Below are positions 8,346 to 16,019 of a stretch of 64,000 nt of DNA, piece by piece. Within the stretch, counting starts at the first letter, position 1, and each line of letters starts with the position of its first letter. Made by a program: the position numbers and the translations under genes. Origin of the DNA: Microbacterium saccharophilum. Its GTDB lineage: Bacteria; Actinomycetota; Actinomycetes; Actinomycetales; Microbacteriaceae. The stretch is taken from NCBI RefSeq assembly GCF_007992455.1, contig NZ_BKAH01000006.1, positions 62,001 to 126,000 of the forward strand, given 5' to 3'. The notes beneath the pieces are model-generated. The model had not been told where the DNA came from. It did no database searches and saw only the letters and a list, made by a program, of their open reading frames with translations.

Positions 8346-9172
8346 ACCTCGCGGACGGCCGGAGCGAGTTCGTCGGCGAGCTCGCGCGCCAGGAATCCGA
8401 GTCCGCGCCGCTGCGTCAGCCGATCGCCGGCGCGGGCGTGCGCCCACGCCCCCCACGCGGCCGCGCGCACCGGTGGCATCCCGCGCGCCGCGAATCCGGT
8501 GATCGCGCCGGCGAGCACATCGCCCGACCCGGCGGTCCCGAGACCCGGCCCGCCGCCCTCGACCTCCCAGAGCTCGCCGTCGGGCGTCGCGACGACGCCG
8601 TAGCAGTTGACGATCGCGCGGTGGGTCCGCGCGATCTCAGCGACGCCTGCGGGGATGTCCTCCGGCTCGCGCCCGAGCAGGATCGTGGCTTCGTCGAGGT
8701 TCGCGTTCACGATGAGCGCATCGGGGAGGCTGGAGCGCCGGACCTTCAGCAGCGCGGCGACCGCGAAGGCGTCGACCACGAGACAGGCGACGTCGCACGC
8801 GGCGATCATCCGGAGCCGCGCAAGCGTCTCCCGGGGGTCGTCGAACCCCGGGCCGATGAGCACGGCGTCGGCCGCCGACAGTTCCGCGGCGAGCGTGGAG
8901 TGGGCCTTCCGTCCCCGGGGCCCCAGCTCGAACACACCGGCCTCCGGGAAGCTCATCCGGATCACGTCGGAGATCTCCGGGAGCACCGCGGCGCCGACCT
9001 TGCCGGCGCCGACGCGCAACGCCGCCTCACCTGCGAGCCGCACGGCACCGGGGGACAGCGACGAGCCGCCCACCACGACGAGCCGTCCCCTGCTGTTCTT
9101 CGAGTCGCCCGCCTCGGGCAGCCCCCAGCCCCGCAGCAGGTCGGGGGTGACCGGCTCACTCCGGTGCGACAT
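8342..9172 (-). CDS. nnrD: ADP-dependent NAD(P)H-hydrate dehydratase
   Basis: This 276-residue protein has the ribokinase-like CARKD fold. It carries GRLVVVGGSSLSPGAVRLA near residue 30, LIGPGFDD near 105, and the nucleotide/catalytic motif GTAGSGDVLAG near 215. It repairs damaged NADHX and NADPHX using ADP. The usual partner epimerase domain is not fused and is not in the window. The gene overlaps the end of the upstream phosphatase gene by 17 bp, so the two are cotranscribed. Confidence 0.92.
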   Translation of the reverse strand: MSHRSEPVTPDLLRGWGLPEAGDSKNSRGRLVVVGGSSLSPGAVRLAGEAALRVGAGKVGAAVLPEISDVIRMSFPEAGVFELGPRGRKAHSTLAAELSAADAVLIGPGFDDPRETLARLRMIAACDVACLVVDAFAVAALLKVRRSSLPDALIVNANLDEATILLGREPEDIPAGVAEIARTHRAIVNCYGVVATPDGELWEVEGGGPGLGTAGSGDVLAGAITGFAARGMPPVRAAAWGAWAHARAGDRLTQRRGLGFLARELADELAPAVREV

Positions 9173-9884
9173 CGGGGCTCCCGGGGTGCACGGTGACGTC
9201 GGCGCCAGCGCGCTCGAGGTGGTCGACGTTCGAGAATTCCGCCAGCATCCACTCGTCGCCGTCCCGGTGCAGGCGGGTCACGGAGGCGTTGAGCACCGTG
9301 TTGGTCGCGGCGAACGCGAGCAGCTCGGCCTCGTCCATCCGCGTCAGGATCGCGATGAGCAGCATCACGACGGCGTCGTGCGCGACGATGAGTCCGACCG
9401 TGGCGGGGGAGTCGGCGGCATCCCTCAGGAACGACCGCAGCCGGAGCGCGACGTCGGCCCACGATTCCCCGCCGGGCGGGCGATGGTAGTACTTGCCCAG
9501 ATGCGCGCGGCGTTCCGCCTCTTCCGGATGCCGGGCGGCGACGCCCTTCCGGGTCAGCAGATCGAGGATGCCGAGCTCGCGGTCGCGAAGCCGGTCGTCG
9601 GCGAAGACCGCCCCGATGGCGGGCCCGTCCGCGACGGCGAGCGTGAAGGTCTGCTGCGCGCGCACGTACGGGGACACCCACGCAATCTGCGGCGCGGGGT
9701 CGATGGTGCGCAGCCGCATGCCGAGGGCGCCCGCCTGTTCGACACCGGTGTCCGACAGCGGCACGTCGGCATCCCGCCACTCGAGCGAGATGGCTTCGCG
9801 GCCCTCGATCTCGGCGCGCGTCGCGGCGACGTTTCCCGCACTCTCTCCGTGTCGGACCAGCCAGAGCTCTTCCACAGGCGCCAT
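9156..9884 (-). CDS. Histidine phosphatase family protein
   Basis: The 242-residue protein begins with LWLVRHGES, holding the catalytic RHG histidine at residue 11. The second histidine is in VAHD (about 169), and the acid is near E101/E140 (PPGGESW). This is the phosphoglycerate mutase-like superfamily. The metabolite it dephosphorylates is not identifiable. The ATG at 9884 lacks a ribosome site; AGGCTC on the plus strand (GAGCCT read in gene direction) ends 6 bp before it. It is one of the genes preceded by the CAACCC promoter element. Confidence 0.88.
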   Translation of the reverse strand: MAPVEELWLVRHGESAGNVAATRAEIEGREAISLEWRDADVPLSDTGVEQAGALGMRLRTIDPAPQIAWVSPYVRAQQTFTLAVADGPAIGAVFADDRLRDRELGILDLLTRKGVAARHPEEAERRAHLGKYYHRPPGGESWADVALRLRSFLRDAADSPATVGLIVAHDAVVMLLIAILTRMDEAELLAFAATNTVLNASVTRLHRDGDEWMLAEFSNVDHLERAGADVTVHPGSPDVAPE

Positions 9885-9890
9885 GCGTCG

Positions 9891-9928
9891 AGGCTCGCAC
9901 GCGCGGGGGATCCCGTCACACGGGGTTG
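9891..9928 (-). promoter_or_regulatory. CAA(G/C)CC-class promoter of histidine phosphatase operon
   Basis: In gene direction: CAACCC (9928-9923), 26 bp, then GAGCCT (9896-9891), then 6 bp to the ATG. TA lies 20 bp upstream of CAA. This is the only one of the eleven sites with a 26-bp rather than 25-bp gap. Confidence 0.6.
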
Positions 9929-10034
9929 ACGGTGCGCCCCCGCCGCGGTAATCGGGCGGGGGCGCACCGACCGGCCCCGTGCTGCCAGCAGGATGCAACG
10001 ATGGGGGAATCTTCCCTTCGACCCAGGAGTCCCG

Positions 10035-11027
10035 ATGACCATGCAGTACACCTCGCTCGGCCGCACCGGGACCGCCGTCTCGCGCCTCGCGCTCGGCACG
10101 ATGAACTTCGGCGACCGCACGTCGGAGGAGGCCGCGTTCGCGATCATGGACCGCGCCCTCGAGCTCGGCATCAACTTCTTCGACACCGCGAACGGCTACG
10201 GGGGCCGCGGCGGCCGCGGCGCGACGGAGGAGATCATCGGCCGGTGGTTCACCGCGCGGCCGGGCGTCCGCGACGACATCGTGCTCGCCACGAAGGTGCA
10301 TTCGCCCATGGTGGACCCGGTCGACGGCGAGGACGTCGTCAATGCGCGCGGCGCCTCGGCGTGGCAGGTGCGCCGCGAGGCGATCGGCTCGCTGCGGCGG
10401 CTGCAGACCGACCGCATCGACCTGTACCAGTTCCACCACATCGACCGGCACATCTCGTGGCCGGAGATGTGGCAGGCGATGGAGGTGCTCGTCGCGCGCG
10501 GCGAGGTGGTCTACACCGGCAGCTCCAACTTCGCCGCGTGGAACATCGCCCAGGCCAACGAGATCGCGAGCCGCCGCAACTTCCTGGGCCTCGTGAGTGA
10601 GCAGTCCCTCTACAACCTCACGCAGCGCTCCATCGAGCTCGAAGTCATCCCCGCCGCGCAGAACTACGGACTCGGCATCCTGCCGTGGTCGCCGCTCGGC
10701 GGCGGACTGCTCAGCGGCCCGTCGACGGATGCCCACGGCCGGTCCGCGGGCAGCTGGACGACGAACGCCCGCGCAGAGCGCCAGGAGCAGATCGACGGCT
10801 ACGAGACCTTCGCGCGCGAGCGCGGGTGGGCGCCGGCATCCCTCGGCGTCGCGTGGCTGCTGCACCAGCCGGGCGTGACGGCACCCATCATCGGGCCGCG
10901 CACGATGGCGCAGCTCGAGTCCGCCGTCGCCGCGCTCGAGATCCAGCTGAGCGCGGAGGACCTGGCCGCGCTCGATGAGTTGTTCCCCGGCCCGGGCGGC
11001 CAGGCGCCGGAGGCCTACGCCTGGTAG
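10035..11027 (+). CDS. Aldo/keto reductase
   Basis: The 330-residue AKR barrel begins YTSLGRTGTAVSRLALGTM. The catalytic set Asp (FFDTAN), Tyr (NGYG), Lys (LATKV) and His (QFHHID) is all present. The NADPH-binding C-terminal segment IIGPRTMAQLES is clear. The ATG at 10035 follows AGGAG by 5 bp, so the upstream in-frame start at 9993 is discarded. It is a YajO/Tas-like reductase of unknown substrate and stands alone, convergent with the VOC/ArsR pair. Confidence 0.9.
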   Translation: MTMQYTSLGRTGTAVSRLALGTMNFGDRTSEEAAFAIMDRALELGINFFDTANGYGGRGGRGATEEIIGRWFTARPGVRDDIVLATKVHSPMVDPVDGEDVVNARGASAWQVRREAIGSLRRLQTDRIDLYQFHHIDRHISWPEMWQAMEVLVARGEVVYTGSSNFAAWNIAQANEIASRRNFLGLVSEQSLYNLTQRSIELEVIPAAQNYGLGILPWSPLGGGLLSGPSTDAHGRSAGSWTTNARAERQEQIDGYETFARERGWAPASLGVAWLLHQPGVTAPIIGPRTMAQLESAVAALEIQLSAEDLAALDELFPGPGGQAPEAYAW

Positions 11028-11065
11028 TCGCGCTTCGCGCCGGCGCGCGCCGCGCGTACGGCACG

Positions 11066-11130
11066 GGAGGAGATGACGCGTCGGGAGGTTCGATGCGCCG
11101 AACCGCACCTCCCGAGGCGCCATCTCCTCC
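11066..11130. repeat. 65-bp near-perfect intergenic palindrome
   Basis: Arms of about 24 bp begin GGAGGAGATG and end CATCTCCTCC. TCGGGAGGT pairs with ACCTCCCGA inside, and a GGTTCG/CGAACC inner stem closes over ATGCGC. It lies between convergent genes, so it may terminate both. Its length and layered stems look more like a mobile intergenic repeat than a simple terminator. Confidence 0.75.
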
Positions 11131-11168
11131 GCACCGGCCGCATGACCTCGGGCCCTGCGCCCGAGCGC

Positions 11169-11570
11169 CTACGCCTGGTGGTCGGGGTGGAACTGCGCGA
11201 TCTGCAGGAGGTTTCCGCAGGTGTCGTCCAGCACCGCGACCGTCACCGGACCGAGCGGCGTGGGCGGCTGGGTGAAGGCGACGCCGAGGGCGGAGAGCCG
11301 CTCGTGCGTCGCATGGATGTCGTCGACCCCCAAGACGCACATGGGGATGCCGTCGGCCGCGAGCGCGTCGGCGAACGCGACGGCGGCGGGATGCGACTTC
11401 GGCTCGAGGGAGATCTCGGTGGCGTCCGGCCGATCGGGGTCGACCACGGTGAGCCACCGGTGCTCGCCGAGCGGGACATCCGCCGCGACGGTGAATCCGA
11501 GCTTCTCGGTGTAGAACTCGAGCGCCCGCTGCTGGTCGTCGACGAAGATGCTGACCGTCTGGAGTTTCAT
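11169..11570 (-). CDS. VOC (glyoxalase/bleomycin-resistance) family protein
   Basis: The 133-residue protein has the paired beta-alpha-beta-beta-beta modules of the vicinal oxygen chelate fold, opening VSIFVDDQQRALEFYTEKLG and ending AVLDDTCGNLLQIAQF. GGAAGGAT precedes the ATG at 11570. The start overlaps the ArsR stop (ATGA), so it is translated from the arsR transcript and probably acts on the compound or stress that the ArsR protein senses. Confidence 0.88.
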   Translation of the reverse strand: MKLQTVSIFVDDQQRALEFYTEKLGFTVAADVPLGEHRWLTVVDPDRPDATEISLEPKSHPAAVAFADALAADGIPMCVLGVDDIHATHERLSALGVAFTQPPTPLGPVTVAVLDDTCGNLLQIAQFHPDHQA

Positions 11571-11848
11571 GGGAGATCCTTCCGGGTAGGCCACCGCTGC
11601 GCGATCTGCGCGAGTGGGGCGGTGTCGATCGTGTGGAGCTTGAAACGCCCCCGCTTCTCGGTGCGGACGAGTCCGGCCGCCTCGAGCAGGTCGAGGTGCT
11701 GGGAGACGGCCTGGCGGGACGGCGTCAGTCCGTGGTGCATCGCCAGGCTCGTGCACAGCTCGAACAGCGTCTGCTCGTCTCGCGTCAGAAGCTGATCCAG
11801 CAGTGCGCGCCGCGTCGGATCGGCGAGCGCCTTGTAGACATCGGCCAC
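11567..11848 (-). CDS. ArsR-family transcriptional regulator
   Basis: The 93-residue winged-helix repressor has the ArsR core ALADPTRRALLDQLL and recognition region SRQAVSQHLDLLEAAGLV. No metal-binding cysteine pair in the alpha-3 site is seen (only one Cys), so it may respond to something other than arsenic. The start is GTG 11848, 6 bp after a TATTCT box; the longer frame to 12073 crosses the promoter and is not real. The promoter carries a palindrome between -35 and -10, which implies autorepression. Confidence 0.88.
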   Translation of the reverse strand: MADVYKALADPTRRALLDQLLTRDEQTLFELCTSLAMHHGLTPSRQAVSQHLDLLEAAGLVRTEKRGRFKLHTIDTAPLAQIAQRWPTRKDLP

Positions 11849-11854
11849 ACCCGA

Positions 11855-11884
11855 AGAATAGGCAAGTAAATGCTTGCCTGTCAA
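11855..11884 (-). promoter_or_regulatory. Leaderless arsR promoter with embedded operator
   Basis: In gene direction: TTGACA, an 18-bp spacer, TATTCT, then 6 bp and the GTG start. The spacer is filled by the palindrome AGGCAAG-CATTTA-CTTGCCT (11860-11879). A dimer bound there would block RNA polymerase completely. Confidence 0.8.
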
Positions 11885-11945
11885 GGATCGCGTTGACCGG
11901 CGGCCCGTGCCGCGGGCATCATGACGTCTGAGGGCAGGAGGCGCC

Positions 11946-12302
11946 ATGGCGGTGACGGGGATCGGCGGGCTCTTCTTCCGCAGCCGCGACCCGGAGGTGC
12001 GCGCCGCGTGGTACCGCGAGCACCTCGGCATCGAGGCGGGACACGACGGCATCTGGCAGCAGGATGCCGGCATGACGGTGTTCGCGCCGTTCCCCGAGAC
12101 CAGCGACTACTTCGCGGAGGACCAGGCGTTCATGCTGAACCTGCGGGTGACCGACCTGGCCGCGCTCGCCGCACGGCTCGAAGCCGCCGGCATCCCCGTC
12201 GAGCGCCGCACGGAGTGGGACACCGAGGACTACGGGACCTTCGCGCGCATCCACGACCCGGAAGGGCTCCCCATCGAGCTGTGGCAGCCACCGGCGGGCT
12301 GA
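11946..12302 (+). CDS. VOC family protein
   Basis: The 118-residue glyoxalase-fold protein has FFRSRDPEVRAAWYREHLG at the start and the C-terminal glutamate motif DPEGLPIELWQP. AGGAGG lies about 5 bp before the ATG. A TTGACC box with a CATCAT -10 candidate lies upstream. It is divergent from arsR, so all three genes may answer to the same regulator. Confidence 0.85.
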   Translation: MAVTGIGGLFFRSRDPEVRAAWYREHLGIEAGHDGIWQQDAGMTVFAPFPETSDYFAEDQAFMLNLRVTDLAALAARLEAAGIPVERRTEWDTEDYGTFARIHDPEGLPIELWQPPAG

Positions 12303-12546
12303 GAACGGCGAAGAGGGGATCCGCATCAACTCCGTCGCGCCGGGCGCCATCGACACGCCCATGCTGCGCGACGCCCTCGACCGGTTCGGGTTCGATGCGG
12401 ACGAGTACGCCAAGCAGCTCTCGACGCTCGGCCGTTTCGGTCAGGCCCGGGAGATCGCGCAGGGGACGCTGTGGCTCGCGTCCGACCTGTCCTCCTACGT
12501 GCACGGCACCGTGCTGCAGATCGACGGCGGCTACATCAACCGCTGA
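12301..12546 (+). pseudogene. C-terminal fragment of an SDR gene
   Basis: Immediately after the VOC stop, an open frame reads INSVAPGAIDTPML and ends GTVLQIDGGYINR. This is an unmistakable SDR C-terminal third (FGQAREIAQGTLWLASD in the middle). The Rossmann N-terminus and the active-site Tyr/Lys are missing, and there is no ribosome site, so it is a deletion relic. Confidence 0.85.
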
Positions 12547-12551
12547 GCGTG

Positions 12552-12573
12552 CTTCCCGCGCGCCCGCGGGAAG
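12552..12573. terminator. GC hairpin after SDR relic
   Basis: CTTCCCGCG-CGCC-CGCGGGAAG is a perfect 9-bp stem with a 4-base loop, without a T tract. It probably ends transcription of the VOC gene. Confidence 0.65.
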
Positions 12574-12647
12574 TCGCTGCCTGCGCATGGAAGGACCCGC
12601 CGCGGCGACCCGGACTCTGTTCGCCGCGGCGGGAGTGCAAGACCCGA

Positions 12648-13244
12648 TCAGCCCGCCGGAACGAGCACCCGGTCGATCGTGTGGATGACGCCGTTGGACG
12701 CCTGGATGTTGATCGCCCAGAGGACGAGCCGGGGGTCGCGCAGCGACGGGGTCGCGTCGCGGAGCGTGATCCCGCGCGGCTCGACGATGCCGCCGTTCGC
12801 CATCGTGAGGGACTTCGACGTCAAGACCTTCACGGGACTCAGCTTCTGCCCCGACACCACGTGGTACAGCAGGATGTTCGAGATCTGCTCGGTCGTGAAG
12901 GCGCTCGTGATCGTCGTGAGCGCTTCGGCTTCACTCGCCGGGGTCGTACCGGTGAGGTCGGTGACGAGGCGGAGGAAGGCGCGGTCGTTCGGCGCGAACA
13001 CGGTGTAGGACGTGCTCGTGTCGGACAGCGCGGTGTTGAGGCCCGTCGCGACGACGGCCTGCACGAGCAGGTCGTAGTCGTAGGGGTTGTGATCGGGCGT
13101 GCCCCCGCCGGAGGCGGCCACGGCGACGTCGACGATCGTTCCGCGAGCGGGGGAGCCGCCCCATGCCTGGGCGGGCAGGGCGGTGAGCGTCAACGCGGCG
13201 GCCGCGACGGCGGCGACGGCGAAGCGGACTCGGTTCTTCATCAT
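12648..13244 (-). CDS. Secreted fasciclin-domain protein
   Basis: The 198-residue protein has a signal peptide (basic MMKNR, hydrophobic run, AxA cleavage near PAQAW) and one fasciclin (FAS1) domain. The H1 box is in YTVFAPNDRAF and the H2 box in GVIHTIDRVLVP at the C-terminus. Such proteins are exported and mediate cell-surface adhesion. AAGGAG precedes two adjacent ATG codons (13244 and 13241). No lipobox or sortase motif is seen. Confidence 0.9.
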   Translation of the reverse strand: MMKNRVRFAVAAVAAAALTLTALPAQAWGGSPARGTIVDVAVAASGGGTPDHNPYDYDLLVQAVVATGLNTALSDTSTSYTVFAPNDRAFLRLVTDLTGTTPASEAEALTTITSAFTTEQISNILLYHVVSGQKLSPVKVLTSKSLTMANGGIVEPRGITLRDATPSLRDPRLVLWAINIQASNGVIHTIDRVLVPAG

Positions 13245-13319
13245 TCAGCTCCTTCGGTGAGATGCGTCCGAGCTCCTGTGCCGGGCGTCATGAAGGTATT
13301 CCGGACGAACCGGTCCCCT

Positions 13320-13466
13320 GGATGCACCCCGCGCGGAAATCATCCGCGCCGAAGCGTGGGTGTGCCCGCCCCGCACCCGCCATTCGGCGCGGGTGGACGG
13401 CATCCCCGCGGTTCATCCGCGGCAAAACGCGGGTGTCCGCGTCCGGCACCCGCCATTCGGCGCGGA
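13320..13466. repeat. Two tandem 73-bp hairpin-rich repeat units
   Basis: Two units with a 73-bp period share CATCCGCG and CACCCGCCATTCGGCGCGG. Each carries two stem-loops: a GC-rich one (GCGCGGA/TCCGCGC, or CCGCGG/CCGCGG) and GCGGGTG/CACCCGC. Read on the minus strand the unit nearest gntR gives a stem followed by GTTTT, so it may also terminate that gene. Confidence 0.7.
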
Positions 13467-13495
13467 TCGACGACGCGCTCCCGAAGCGCGCCGGA

Positions 13496-14209
13496 TCAGG
13501 CGGTGGCGGCCGAGATCGACCGCTGCAGCGGTCGGTAGTGCTCGATCACGGCCTGGCGGTACCCCTCGACATCGCCGCGTAGCGCCGAGGCGAGCATGTC
13601 GCCGTGGGCCTCCGCGGTGTGCTGGATGTCCTCCGGCATCGCGATCCCCAGCTGCGGGACGACAGCCGTGTGCACGTCCCAGAACGCACCGACGAGCTGC
13701 ACGGCCAGCCGGTTGCCCGTGACGGAGAAGAGCTTCGTATGGAAGGCGCGGTCCGCCTCGAGGAACACCTCGCCCCGGGAGGCCTTGTCGACCATCTCAT
13801 CCACGAGGGCGGACAGCTCCGCCGCATCCTCGCCCACCGCGCCGTTCACGATCGTCTCGGCGAGCGCAAGGTCGAGTGCCAGGCGCACCTCGACCACTTC
13901 GCGGAGGGCGTTCAGCGTCCCATCCGGGGAGAGGACGCCCCGGAACACGAGCGCCTGCACCATAGGGTCGAGGGACATGGCACCGACATATGTGCCGTGG
14001 CCGTGCCGCACATCGACGATGTCGAGCGTCGACAGCGTCCTGATCGCTTCGCGCACGGATGAGCGCGAGACGTTCAGGGTCTCGCACAGCTCGGCCTCCG
14101 TCGGCAGCGGGTCGCCGGGCTTCAGATCGCGGGTGAGGATGAGCTTCTTGATCTCATCGGCGGTCGTCGAGCGCCGCATGCGCGAGCCGCTCTTCTCAGA
14201 CACTGGCAT
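13496..14209 (-). CDS. GntR/FadR-subfamily regulator, probable sialic acid regulator (NanR-like)
   Basis: The 237-residue protein has an N-terminal winged helix (LPTEAELCETLNVSRSSVREAIRTL) and a C-terminal FCD ligand domain with metal-ligand histidines in DRAFHTKLF and AEAHGDMLA. FCD-type GntR proteins control sialic acid genes in E. coli and corynebacteria. Its divergent position in front of the sialic-acid-like operon supports the same role. A TAATCT -10 candidate lies about 30 bp upstream of the ATG on the minus strand. Ligand and target are inferred from context. Confidence 0.88.
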   Translation of the reverse strand: MPVSEKSGSRMRRSTTADEIKKLILTRDLKPGDPLPTEAELCETLNVSRSSVREAIRTLSTLDIVDVRHGHGTYVGAMSLDPMVQALVFRGVLSPDGTLNALREVVEVRLALDLALAETIVNGAVGEDAAELSALVDEMVDKASRGEVFLEADRAFHTKLFSVTGNRLAVQLVGAFWDVHTAVVPQLGIAMPEDIQHTAEAHGDMLASALRGDVEGYRQAVIEHYRPLQRSISAATA

Positions 14210-14258
14210 CCAGACTCCGTCCCCTCGTCTGTCGAAGATTACAAGTTGATTTCCTGCG

Positions 14259-14312
14259 TTGTGTTACGCGGGAGATTGTGTTTATAGTACATCGGACGTC
14301 AGATGTCCGACA
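14259..14312 (+). promoter_or_regulatory. Promoter and GntR-type operator of the sialic acid operon
   Basis: TTGTGT (14259-14264), an 18-bp spacer and TATAGT (14283-14288) form a good promoter. The 9-bp palindrome TGTCCGACA at 14304-14312, just past the expected start of transcription, matches the TGTCNGACA form used by FCD-type GntR repressors. TCGGAC/GTCCGA also make a wider repeat around it. Confidence 0.65.
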
Positions 14313-14342
14313 AGTGCGTCCCACATCCCATCTGGAGAACAC

Positions 14343-15941
14343 ATGAATCGATTCCCCACCCGCCGCACCGCGGGTCGCATCACAGCCGTCCTGGCGGGCA
14401 CCGTTGCCGCCGCGGTCGTGTTGGCAGGCTGCGGCGGCGCCGCGTCGACGCCGACCGACAACGCGCCCAGTGCGGCCGAGGTCGACCCCGATGCCATCAT
14501 CGAGGCCGGCATCTCGTACGCCCTGAGCGGCAGCTTCGACCCGATGATCGCCTCCGGCGCCGTCACGGTCGCCGCGAACTGGCACATCTTCGAGGGTCTC
14601 GTCGACCTCGACCCCGTCACCAAGGAGCCGTACGCCGCGCTCGCCGCCGAGCTCCCCACGGCGGTCGACGACACGACGTACGAGGTCGACATCCGTGAGG
14701 GTGCGACGTTCCACAACGGCGACCCGGTCACCGCGGATGACGTCGTCTTCAGCTACGAGCGCGTGATGGACCCGGCGAGCGGTTCGCTGTTCACCACCTA
14801 CATCGACTTCATCGACACCGTCACGGCCGTCGACGAGGACACGGTGCAGATCACGACGGACTACCCGTTCTCGCTGATCAACAGCCGCCTGGGCATCGTG
14901 AAGATCGTCCCGAAGGTACTGGCCGAAGCGGATGCTGAGGCGTTCGGTTCCACACCGGTCGGCTCCGGCCCGTACTCGCTCGTCTCGGCTGTGCCCGAGG
15001 ACAAGCTGGTCTTCGAGCGCTACGAGGACTACAACGGTCCCCGCCCGGCTCTCGCCGCCGGCATGAACTGGAACCTGCTGGCCGACGCGGCCGCGCGCGT
15101 GACGGCGATGTCGTCGGGCACCATCCAGGCCATGGAGGACGTCCCCTACATCGACGTCGATCAGCTCGCATCGGCCGCCGACGTGGAGAGCGTCCAGTCG
15201 TTCGGTCTCCTCTTCATGATGTTCAACACGAAGGCGGCGCCGTTCGACGATGCCCGCGTGCGTCAGGCGTTCTTCTACGCGCTCGACATGGACAAGATCA
15301 TCGAGACGGGCATGCTCGGCAACGCCACCGCCGCGACCTCGTTCCTGCCCGAGACGTACCCGAACCACCACGAGGCGTCCACGGTGTACACCTACGACGC
15401 CGACAAGGCGAAGTCGCTCCTCGAAGAGGCCGGCGTCTCCGACCTGTCGATCACGCTGCTGACCACCGACACCGGCTGGGTCAAGGAAGTCGCGCCGCTC
15501 ATCAAGGAATCGCTGGACGCCATCGGCGTGAACGTGACCCTCGATGTGGGCCAGTCCGCCGCGCAGTACGCGAAGGTCGACTCCGGCGACTACACCGTCA
15601 TGGTCGCCCCCGGTGACCCGTCGGTCTTCGGCAGCGACCCCGACCTCCTGATGAACTGGTGGTACGGCAACAACGTGTGGAGCAACACCCGCGTGAACTG
15701 GGCCGACTCCGCCGAGTACAAGGAGATCCGCGCACTGCTCGACACCGCCGTGCAGCAGGAGGGCGACGAGCAGCAGGAGACCTGGAACGAGGCCTTCGAC
15801 GCGATCGCCGAGCAGGCCGCGCTGTACCCGCTGTTCCACCGGAAGCTGCCCACCGCCTGGAGCAGCCAGGAGCTGGTCGGCTTCCAGCCGGTCCCCACCA
15901 CGGGGCTGTCGTTCCTCGACGTGGGCGTCGCCGCAGGCTGA
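14343..15941 (+). CDS. ABC transporter substrate-binding lipoprotein, family 5 (sialic acid-like)
   Basis: The 532-residue protein has a lipoprotein signal ending VVLAGC (lipid-anchored Cys about 25) and a SBP_bac_5 (dipeptide/OppA) fold with FHNGDPVTADDVVFSYERVMD. It would bind solute outside the membrane and deliver it to the permease pair downstream. Family-5 proteins usually bind peptides, but those of the SatABCD/SiaEFGI systems bind sialic acid. The downstream catabolic genes favour that ligand. GGAGAA precedes the ATG at 14343. Confidence 0.88.
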   Translation: MNRFPTRRTAGRITAVLAGTVAAAVVLAGCGGAASTPTDNAPSAAEVDPDAIIEAGISYALSGSFDPMIASGAVTVAANWHIFEGLVDLDPVTKEPYAALAAELPTAVDDTTYEVDIREGATFHNGDPVTADDVVFSYERVMDPASGSLFTTYIDFIDTVTAVDEDTVQITTDYPFSLINSRLGIVKIVPKVLAEADAEAFGSTPVGSGPYSLVSAVPEDKLVFERYEDYNGPRPALAAGMNWNLLADAAARVTAMSSGTIQAMEDVPYIDVDQLASAADVESVQSFGLLFMMFNTKAAPFDDARVRQAFFYALDMDKIIETGMLGNATAATSFLPETYPNHHEASTVYTYDADKAKSLLEEAGVSDLSITLLTTDTGWVKEVAPLIKESLDAIGVNVTLDVGQSAAQYAKVDSGDYTVMVAPGDPSVFGSDPDLLMNWWYGNNVWSNTRVNWADSAEYKEIRALLDTAVQQEGDEQQETWNEAFDAIAEQAALYPLFHRKLPTAWSSQELVGFQPVPTTGLSFLDVGVAAG

Positions 15942-15948
15942 CCCACCC

Positions 15949-15992
15949 CACCCCCCGAGGCGGGGGGTGCGTCCCCCAGCGCACCCCCCGCC
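15949..15992 (+). promoter_or_regulatory. Two mutually exclusive hairpins between binding protein and permease genes
   Basis: Hairpin A is CACCCCCCG-AGG-CGGGGGGTG (15949-15969, 9 bp). Hairpin B is a perfect 13-bp stem, GGCGGGGGGTGCG with its complement (15959-15992, 8-base loop). They share the G-run, so only one can form. Such structures usually lower expression of the permeases relative to the binding protein. Confidence 0.75.
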
Positions 15993-16019
15993 CCACCACC
16001 CTCAGGAAAGGAGCGGTCC

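Noticed and set aside
9923..9953. Sigma-70-like promoters read on the opposite strand of the CAA(G/C)CC sites (TTG, 17-18 bp, TA)
   Set aside because: This reading fits TTGNNN and TA spacing, but all boxes lack the final T, most would point away from genes or antisense, and the forward reading gives a fixed 25-bp gap to a -10 box with a gene behind it every time. It stays as an alternative explanation for the upstream TA.
13320..13466. CRISPR-like array
   Set aside because: Only two direct units with no unique spacers and no cas genes.
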